Under the pieces are notes generated by a model. That model made no database searches, was not told the origin of the DNA, and saw only the letters and a program-made list of their open reading frames with translations. 19,916 nucleotides of DNA from assembly GCA_049975065.1 (NCBI GenBank), contig JBNGDN010000034.1; one strand, 5' to 3'. Numbering within the stretch: the stretch's first letter is position 1; each line of letters starts with the position of its first letter. Of the stretch, positions 15,651 through 19,916 are shown one piece after another. This DNA comes from Hydrogenovibrio sp049975065 (lineage in GTDB: Bacteria; Pseudomonadota; Gammaproteobacteria; Thiomicrospirales; Thiomicrospiraceae). Both the position numbers and the translations under genes were made by a program.

Positions 15651-15671
15651 CAGGCCTGGCGATTTTTTGTC
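15651..15671 (+). repeat. CAGGCCTG repeat; near-copy of the grxD terminator core
   Basis: CAGGCCTGGCG, one variable base, then TTTTTTGTC. The stretch at 19816-19836 is identical except for that base (A here, G there). The left arm needed to pair with CTGGCG is absent here, so it is a poor hairpin. It lies 48-68 bases before the Nudix/ThiE-like start. CAGGCCTG occurs nine times in the window: 6961, 9562, 13973, 14139, 14355, 15651, 17153, 19405 and 19816 (first bases). Confidence 0.7.
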
Positions 15672-15718
15672 AAAATAGTAGACACTTGAATAAAGCTTAC
15701 ATAAAGGAAAAGACACGA

Positions 15719-16669
15719 ATGAATGAACGAATTCAAGTGGCCGTCGGTGTTTTACGCAAAGAGAAACAGGTGCTGTTGGCGCGCCGCCAAGCCCATCAGG
15801 ACTTAGCGGGTCTCTGGGAGTTCCCGGGCGGAAAAATTGAAGCGGGCGAAACGCCCGAAGCGGCTTTGACACGCGAATTTTCTGAAGAGGTGGGGGTTGC
15901 GACGAGGAACTGGCAACCGCTGATTCAAATTCCATGGGATTATGAAAAAGTCTCGGTATTGTTGAATGTCTATGAAACCGAGCAGTTTGACGGTGAGCCA
16001 CATGGCGCTGAAGGCCAAACGGTGCAATGGACAGCGGTGCCCGAGTTGGAGGCGCAGGCATTTCCGGAGGCGAATCGAGGTTTGGTGACGGCCTTGCAAT
16101 TGCCCGGACACTATATGATTTCCGGCGGTTTTCATGATACCGAAGATGCGCTCAGTCGGTTGGAAACCGCGTTAGAAGACGGTATCCGCTTGGTGCAGTT
16201 GCGAGCCAAAACCTTGGATGAAACCGCGTTTCAAGCCCTGGCGAAGCAGGCGGTGGCGTTAACCCATCGTTATGAAGGGGCGCGGATTTTGTTGAACGGC
16301 AAGCCGGAGGATTTGCGGGCGGTGCCGGAAGCGGACGGCTTGCAATTGGCCTCTACGGCGATTATGGGGTTGACGGAGCGCCCCATTTCTGACGATAAAT
16401 TATTGGGCGTGTCCACTCATAACGATGTGGAAATGGCGAAAGCACTGGCGTTAGGAGCGGATTTTATGCTGTTGTCGCCGGTGAAAAAAACGCAATCCCA
16501 TCCGGAACTGGACGGTTTGGGCTGGCCGACGTTTGCTGAGCGTGTTGCGAATGTGCCGGTACCGGTCTTTGCGTTGGGAGGGATGAAGCCGGCGGATGCT
16601 GAGGACGCGCGTCAGTATGGTGGGCAGGGGATTGCCGCGATTTCCGGTTTGTGGCCGGAACCCATGTGA
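15719..16669 (+). CDS. Nudix (MutT-type) hydrolase fused to a ThiE/TenI-like domain
   Basis: 316-residue two-domain protein. Residues about 4-130 are a MutT-type Nudix domain with a complete Nudix box at 38-60 (G38, E44, REFSEEVGV), expected to hydrolyse oxidised nucleotides such as 8-oxo-dGTP. From about 138 to 313 there is a TIM-barrel domain of the thiamine-phosphate synthase/TenI family: LVQLRAKTLDE, DGLQLAS, LGVSTHNDVEMAKALALGADF and FALGGMKP. The family's Asn-Asp pair is NG here (ILLNGKPED) and the HLGQ-type segment is QLAS, so thiamine phosphate synthase activity is doubtful. This fusion is known in gammaproteobacteria, often after argJ. The start ATG at 15719 follows AAGGAA (15704-15709); an earlier in-frame TTG would place the ribosome site inside the protein. 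The role of the second domain is unproven. Confidence 0.9.
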   Translation: MNERIQVAVGVLRKEKQVLLARRQAHQDLAGLWEFPGGKIEAGETPEAALTREFSEEVGVATRNWQPLIQIPWDYEKVSVLLNVYETEQFDGEPHGAEGQTVQWTAVPELEAQAFPEANRGLVTALQLPGHYMISGGFHDTEDALSRLETALEDGIRLVQLRAKTLDETAFQALAKQAVALTHRYEGARILLNGKPEDLRAVPEADGLQLASTAIMGLTERPISDDKLLGVSTHNDVEMAKALALGADFMLLSPVKKTQSHPELDGLGWPTFAERVANVPVPVFALGGMKPADAEDARQYGGQGIAAISGLWPEPM

Positions 16670-16676
16670 GTGAATT

Positions 16677-16708
16677 TTCTGGACTAGATGTTGAGTCGAA
16701 AACCAGAA
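16677..16708. terminator. Weak hairpin between convergent genes
   Basis: TTCTGG (16677-16682) pairs with CCAGAA (16703-16708) over a 20-base loop, filling the 39 bp between the convergent Nudix/ThiE-like gene and coaE. Flanks are AT-rich on both sides but without a clean T run, so the terminator call is tentative. Confidence 0.35.
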
Positions 16709-17290
16709 TTATTTCAATAGGTCTTGCAGGCTGTTTTGCAGCTGATCAAGCGGTTGGCTGGCGTCGATAATGTGATTCGCAATCGCTAAACGATCGGAGC
16801 GTGACGCTTGTTGTTGCATCAGGTTTCGAATATCGGCTTCCGGCAAGGTGCCGCGTTCTAAAGCACGTTGCAATTGTGTGGCTTCCGCTAAATCCAATAC
16901 GATGATTTCGTCGATGTAATCCGGTTTTCCGGTTTCGGCCAGCAGCGGAATTTCCACTACGATGGCCGGTGGATTTTGCCGGCGCAGTTGTTCGATGGCG
17001 GCTTGCGTGCGGTCGCGAATCATCGGGTGCAGAATCGCTTCCAACCGATGTTTGGCGCTCGGGTCTTTGAGGATGCGCTGGCGTAACTCGGCGCGGTCAA
17101 GCTCACCTTGGCTTGTCAAAATATCGGAACCGAAGGCTTGGATGATTTTGACCAGGCCTGGTTGGTTTGGCTCGACCAATTCTCGGCCGATGGCGTCGGC
17201 GTCCAGGGTGGGAACCCCCAAGGCTTCAAAGAGTTGCCGAACAGTGGTTTTACCGCTGCCGATGCCGCCGGTGAGTCCATAGACTTTCAT
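16709..17290 (-). CDS. coaE: CoaE, dephospho-CoA kinase
   Basis: 193-residue P-loop kinase that phosphorylates dephospho-CoA at the 3' ribose position, the last step of coenzyme A synthesis. The opening MKVYGLTGGIGSGKTTV holds the P-loop. It is followed by LDADAIGRELVEP (acceptor-binding region), HPMIRDR, and the lid/core segment VVEIPLLAETG with VLDLAEATQLQRALERG. Length fits the family (about 200). The ATG at 17290 is chosen because P-loop kinases of this family begin right before the strand KVYGLTGG. A TTG at 17362 in frame would add 24 residues but coincides with a -35-like TTGACT. The nearest ribosome-site candidate AAGAAG is about 15 bases from the ATG, which is long. It is convergent with the Nudix/ThiE-like gene and divergent from the amidotransferase gene. 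Confidence 0.95.
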   Translation of the reverse strand: MKVYGLTGGIGSGKTTVRQLFEALGVPTLDADAIGRELVEPNQPGLVKIIQAFGSDILTSQGELDRAELRQRILKDPSAKHRLEAILHPMIRDRTQAAIEQLRRQNPPAIVVEIPLLAETGKPDYIDEIIVLDLAEATQLQRALERGTLPEADIRNLMQQQASRSDRLAIANHIIDASQPLDQLQNSLQDLLK

Positions 17291-17333
17291 ACTGGGTAAG
17301 CTGCGCTTCTTAAATAGAGTGTCGAGTGTTGCG

Positions 17334-17362
17334 ACTTTATCGACTTCGTTGGAAAGAGTCAA
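17334..17362 (-). promoter_or_regulatory. Candidate coaE promoter
   Basis: Minus-strand TTGACT (17357-17362) lies 17 bases from TAAAGT (17334-17339), giving a five-of-six -35 and a four-of-six -10 match. Transcription would start near 17327, about 37 bases before the coaE ATG. Confidence 0.5.
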
Positions 17363-17383
17363 TTATTTCCAGCTGGGATTGTT

Positions 17384-17389
17384 TAAAAT
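17384..17389 (+). promoter_or_regulatory. Candidate promoter of the asnB-family gene (-10)
   Basis: TAAAAT at 17384-17389 within TTTAAAATA is a plausible -10. The -35 region at normal spacing (AATTAT or CAATTA) is weak and overlaps the minus-strand -35 of coaE. A poor -35 would suit an activator-dependent promoter, which is an inference. Confidence 0.35.
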
Positions 17390-17452
17390 ACGACTGGATT
17401 CAAACGATAGGGCGGGGTTGAGTGCCTTTCCGAACAACAGGTAACTAAGATT

Positions 17453-19270
17453 ATGTGCGGAATTTGCGGTGAAATCTATTGGGATGGTCAGCTTTCAAGT
17501 GAAGCGGGGTTGCGCCCGATGTTGTGTGAAATGGAACGGCGTGGTCCGGATGACGGCGGCACCTGGGTGCAAAACCATGTCGGCCTCGGGCATCGTCGGT
17601 TATCGATCATCGATTTATCCGACGCCGGGCATCAGCCGATGGTGGATGACGAGTTAACGTTGGTCTTCAATGGCTGCATTTACAATTACGAAGCGTTGCG
17701 CAATGAATTGATGGCATTGGGCCATGATTTCCGTTCCCATTCCGACACCGAAGTGATTTTGAAGGCTTACCGCCAATGGGGCATGGATTGCGTGACCCGG
17801 TTTGAAGGGATGTTTGCGTTCGCGATTTGGGACGACCATCAGCACCAGTTGTTGCTGGCTCGCGATCGTTTCGGTATCAAACCCTTATATTATGCGCCGG
17901 TTAAAGGGGGCGTGAAATTCGCGTCCAATACGCAGGCGCTGCTGGCGTCGGGTGGCATCGATACTGAAATCGATCCGGTGGGGTTGCACCATCAATTTAC
18001 CTTGCATGGTGTGATTCCGGCACCGCACACCATTTTGAAAGGCCTTCGTAAATTGGAACCGGGACACTGGATGATTGTGAACCCGGACGGCCAAATCTTT
18101 AAAAAGGCCTACTGGCATTTGACGGCACAGCGGCCGCAGACGCCGGAGGCTCCGCAAACCGAGCAGGAATGGGTGGATGCGGTGCATGACTCCTTGAAGC
18201 AAGCGGTGCATAAGCGCTTGACGGCGGCGGATGTGCCAGTGGGTGTACTGCTGTCCGGTGGGTTGGATTCCAGCTTGATTGTGGCTTTGTTGGCCGAAGC
18301 GGGTGTGGAAAATATCCGTACCTTTTCCATCGGGTTTGAAGACGTGCCGGAAGAAAAAGGCAGTGAGTTTGAATATTCCGATCAGGTGGTGGAGCGCTAC
18401 CAGACCCGGCATCAAAAATATTTAATTCCGAATGAGACGGTCTTGCCGAGATTGACCGAAGCGGTGGACGCCATGGCGGAGCCGATGTTCGGCCAGGATG
18501 CGGTGGCGTTTTATCTGTTGTCGGAGCAGGTTTCGCAGGATGTGAAGGTGGTGATGTCCGGGCAGGGGGCGGATGAAGTCTTCGGCGGCTATTTCTGGTA
18601 TCCGCTGATGGCACAAGCCGCGGCGGAACTGCCGCAAGGCGCTGAGCCGGTCGAAGCGTTTGCGCCCTTTTATTTCGATCGCAGCCACGCGGAATGGTTG
18701 GACATGATTGAAGACGATTATCATGTAACCGATGTGACTCGAGCCTTGATTAACGACCGTTTGTCCGAGGAAGGCGCGGAGACCTATTTGGATCAGGTGT
18801 TGCGTTTGGATACCACCACACTGATTGTCGATGATCCGGTCAAGCGCGTGGATAACATGACCATGGCATGGGGGCTGGAAGCGCGGGTGCCCTTTTTGGA
18901 TCATAAACTGGTCGAACTGGCGATGTCGGCACCGCCAGAGTTGAAGCTGAAAGACTTCAAACATCTGCTGAAAAAGGTGGCGCGTGGTTTGGTCCCGGAC
19001 TCGGTGATTGATCGGCCGAAAGGCTATTTTCCCATGCCGGCGTTAAAGTATGTTCGCGGTCCGTTTTACGACATGATGAAGCGCATTCTGACCAGTCCAG
19101 AGGCTCAGGCGCGGGGTCTCTTTAAACCGGATTACATTCAACGGTTGCTGGACGCGCCGGAAGCGGAAGAAAACTTCACCGCCATTCAAGGCAGTAAGCT
19201 GTGGCATGCGGCGTTATTGGAACTGTGGTTGCAGCGGCACGTCGATCCGTATCGCGATATTAATAATTGA
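17453..19270 (+). CDS. Asparagine-synthase-family amidotransferase, NAGGN type
   Basis: 605-residue glutamine-dependent amidotransferase. The N-terminal glutaminase domain (about 1-215) begins with the nucleophile Cys2 (MCGICGEIYWDG) and has RRGPDDGG, GHRRLSIIDLSDAGHQPM and FNGCIYNY. The synthetase domain (about 240-600) carries the PP-loop LLSGGLDSS (268-274) and SIGFED. The blocks FNGCIYNY, VAFYLLSEQVS, VVMSGQGADEVFGGYFWYP, DDPVKRVDNMTMAWGLEARVPF, IDRPKGYFPMPALKYVRGPF and GSKLWHAALLELWLQ are typical of N-acetylglutaminylglutamine amidotransferase (AsnO) rather than plain AsnB. That enzyme makes the osmolyte N-acetylglutaminylglutamine amide. Its usual partner, the NAGGN synthetase gene ngg, is not adjacent: grxD follows after 158 bp. 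Plain asparagine synthetase remains the alternative. No strong ribosome site precedes the ATG. Confidence 0.85.
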   Translation: MCGICGEIYWDGQLSSEAGLRPMLCEMERRGPDDGGTWVQNHVGLGHRRLSIIDLSDAGHQPMVDDELTLVFNGCIYNYEALRNELMALGHDFRSHSDTEVILKAYRQWGMDCVTRFEGMFAFAIWDDHQHQLLLARDRFGIKPLYYAPVKGGVKFASNTQALLASGGIDTEIDPVGLHHQFTLHGVIPAPHTILKGLRKLEPGHWMIVNPDGQIFKKAYWHLTAQRPQTPEAPQTEQEWVDAVHDSLKQAVHKRLTAADVPVGVLLSGGLDSSLIVALLAEAGVENIRTFSIGFEDVPEEKGSEFEYSDQVVERYQTRHQKYLIPNETVLPRLTEAVDAMAEPMFGQDAVAFYLLSEQVSQDVKVVMSGQGADEVFGGYFWYPLMAQAAAELPQGAEPVEAFAPFYFDRSHAEWLDMIEDDYHVTDVTRALINDRLSEEGAETYLDQVLRLDTTTLIVDDPVKRVDNMTMAWGLEARVPFLDHKLVELAMSAPPELKLKDFKHLLKKVARGLVPDSVIDRPKGYFPMPALKYVRGPFYDMMKRILTSPEAQARGLFKPDYIQRLLDAPEAEENFTAIQGSKLWHAALLELWLQRHVDPYRDINN

Positions 19271-19358
19271 TGGATTAACGATTGCCCGAGTCGGAATTGA
19301 AACGGTCGTCTTATCCAATGGACGAGGGAAAATCCGGTCTCGATTTTTGAGCGGACTT

Positions 19359-19367
19359 TGTTATAAT
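19359..19367 (+). promoter_or_regulatory. Extended -10 promoter of grxD
   Basis: TGT followed by a perfect TATAAT (19362-19367) is an extended -10 element. No clear -35 is seen. The start would lie near 19374, giving a leader of about 55 bases that includes a CAGGCCTG copy and the ribosome site AGGAG (19418-19422). Confidence 0.65.
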
Positions 19368-19404
19368 AACCGAGCGAACAACTCAGGTATTGATTGAGAA
19401 CGAC

Positions 19405-19412
19405 CAGGCCTG
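19405..19412 (+). repeat. CAGGCCTG copy in the grxD leader
   Basis: Palindromic octamer in the untranslated leader, six bases before AGGAG. TCAGG (19383-19387) could pair with CCTGA (19409-19413) to make a small stem just ahead of the ribosome site. Noncoding copies such as this show that the repeat is not explained by protein sequence alone. Confidence 0.6.
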
Positions 19413-19428
19413 ACTTTAGGAGAACAGA

Positions 19429-19776
19429 ATGGAAAACCAAGAAACCGAAACCCTTGCTAGAATTCACGAACAAGTCAGTCAGAACCCGGTGGTGCTTTAT
19501 ATGAAAGGCACGCCGCAAATGCCATCTTGTGGCTTTTCAAGCCGGACGGCGGAAGCACTGGTACAAACCGGCGAAAAGTTTGCGTTTGTGAACGTATTAG
19601 CGGATCCGATGATTTTTGAATTTTTGCCAAAATACCAAGATTGGCCGACGTTTCCGCAACTGTATATCGGTGGCGAACTGCAAGGTGGTTGTGACATCAC
19701 CTTGGAATTGGCGGAGTCCGGTGAGTTGAAAAAAATGATGGCCGACGCCAACGCGAAAGTGACCGAAGAAGCCTGA
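19429..19776 (+). CDS. grxD: Monothiol glutaredoxin, CGFS type (Grx4/GrxD)
   Basis: 115-residue cytoplasmic monothiol glutaredoxin. The active site CGFS occurs in VVLYMKGTPQMPSCGFSSRTAEAL; the glutathione-binding WPTFPQLYIGGELQGGCDI block with the cis-Pro follows. This type binds a [2Fe-2S] cluster as a homodimer with two glutathiones, or with BolA, and carries clusters to target proteins. Length matches E. coli GrxD (115). The start is clear: AGGAG at 19418-19422, six bases before the ATG. It is monocistronic, with its own extended -10 promoter and a strong terminator. It is functionally related to the suf genes at the left of the window, though too far away to share a transcript. Confidence 0.97.
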   Translation: MENQETETLARIHEQVSQNPVVLYMKGTPQMPSCGFSSRTAEALVQTGEKFAFVNVLADPMIFEFLPKYQDWPTFPQLYIGGELQGGCDITLELAESGELKKMMADANAKVTEEA

Positions 19777-19808
19777 AGCTTTAAACCTTTTCCGGTTGCG
19801 CAATTGAT

Positions 19809-19833
19809 AAACCGCCAGGCCTGGCGGTTTTTT
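19809..19833 (+). terminator. Rho-independent terminator of grxD
   Basis: Perfect 22-bp palindrome (19809-19830) with CCAGGCCTGG at its centre, followed by T to 19833. It would fold as a GC-rich hairpin with a four-base GGCC loop. It lies 33 bases after the grxD stop. The last 83 bases of the window show only a small AACCC/GGGTT stem (19848-19863) and no gene. Confidence 0.9.
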
Positions 19834-19916
19834 GTCGCTGGTATTTGAACCCGTCAAAGGGTTGATAAAACGCGGTTTCAAGTCATAAGTGCAATTTCTA
19901 TTACGCAGCCAGCAAG

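Noticed and set aside
17291..17362. TTG start extending CoaE by 24 residues
   Set aside because: The TTG belongs to a likely -35 element and the family begins at MKVYGLTGG.
1..19916. Frequent TTCCGG / TTTCCGG strings as a possible uptake signal
   Set aside because: They are scattered through coding sequence, fit the common codon usage and lack a fixed flank or terminator bias by eye.
1..19916. Mobile element, phage, CRISPR or defence system
   Set aside because: No transposase, integrase, repeat-spacer array, terminal inverted repeats or defence-type domains were seen.

Overview
The window looks like ordinary chromosome from a gammaproteobacterium. Base composition is near-even GC and almost every gene is a conserved housekeeping gene. 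The gene set (a Suf system, a short mur/ddl/fts run, lpxC, secA-argJ, a MutT/ThiE-like fusion, coaE, a monothiol glutaredoxin and an osmolyte-type amidotransferase) would fit a marine or saline gammaproteobacterium, for instance a Thiomicrospira/Hydrogenovibrio-like sulfur oxidiser. That placement is an inference from gene content and order, not something the sequence proves. No IS element, prophage, CRISPR array, tRNA or rRNA was seen. The only assembly defect is a run of 100 N inside hisC.

Region by region: 1-4193 holds the 3' half of sufB, then sufC, sufD and sufS, which make and load Fe-S clusters. An unrecognised 138-residue protein follows at 4260-4676. 4746-9197 is a shortened division/cell-wall cluster, murC-ddl-ftsQ-ftsA, which lacks murB and, more strikingly, lacks ftsZ between ftsA and lpxC. 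lpxC (9405-10325) and secA (10530-13268) each have their own leader, and their promoters look alike. argJ (13379-14587) follows a large terminator-like stem-loop after secA. hisC (minus strand, 14665-15561) is convergent with argJ across a bidirectional terminator and divergent from a Nudix/ThiE-like fusion gene (15719-16669). coaE (minus strand, 16709-17290) is divergent from an asparagine-synthase-family gene of the N-acetylglutaminylglutamine amide (NAGGN) type (17453-19270). grxD (19429-19776) closes the window and ends in a perfect 22-bp palindrome terminator.

Functional links: SufBCDS and the CGFS glutaredoxin both belong to Fe-S cluster assembly and delivery. MurC, Ddl, FtsQ, FtsA and LpxC link peptidoglycan precursor synthesis, divisome assembly and lipid A synthesis. 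SecA exports envelope proteins. ArgJ and HisC are amino-acid biosynthesis enzymes and CoaE finishes coenzyme A.

No unmistakable new system was found. The observations most worth a second look are: the octamer palindrome CAGGCCTG, which occurs nine times from about 6.9 kb onward and forms the core of the grxD terminator; the missing ftsZ; the matching extended -10 plus GCGCC promoters of lpxC and secA; the apparently orphan NAGGN-type amidotransferase; the unknown protein behind sufS; and the structured lpxC leader. No stretch over 300 bases lacks a gene.
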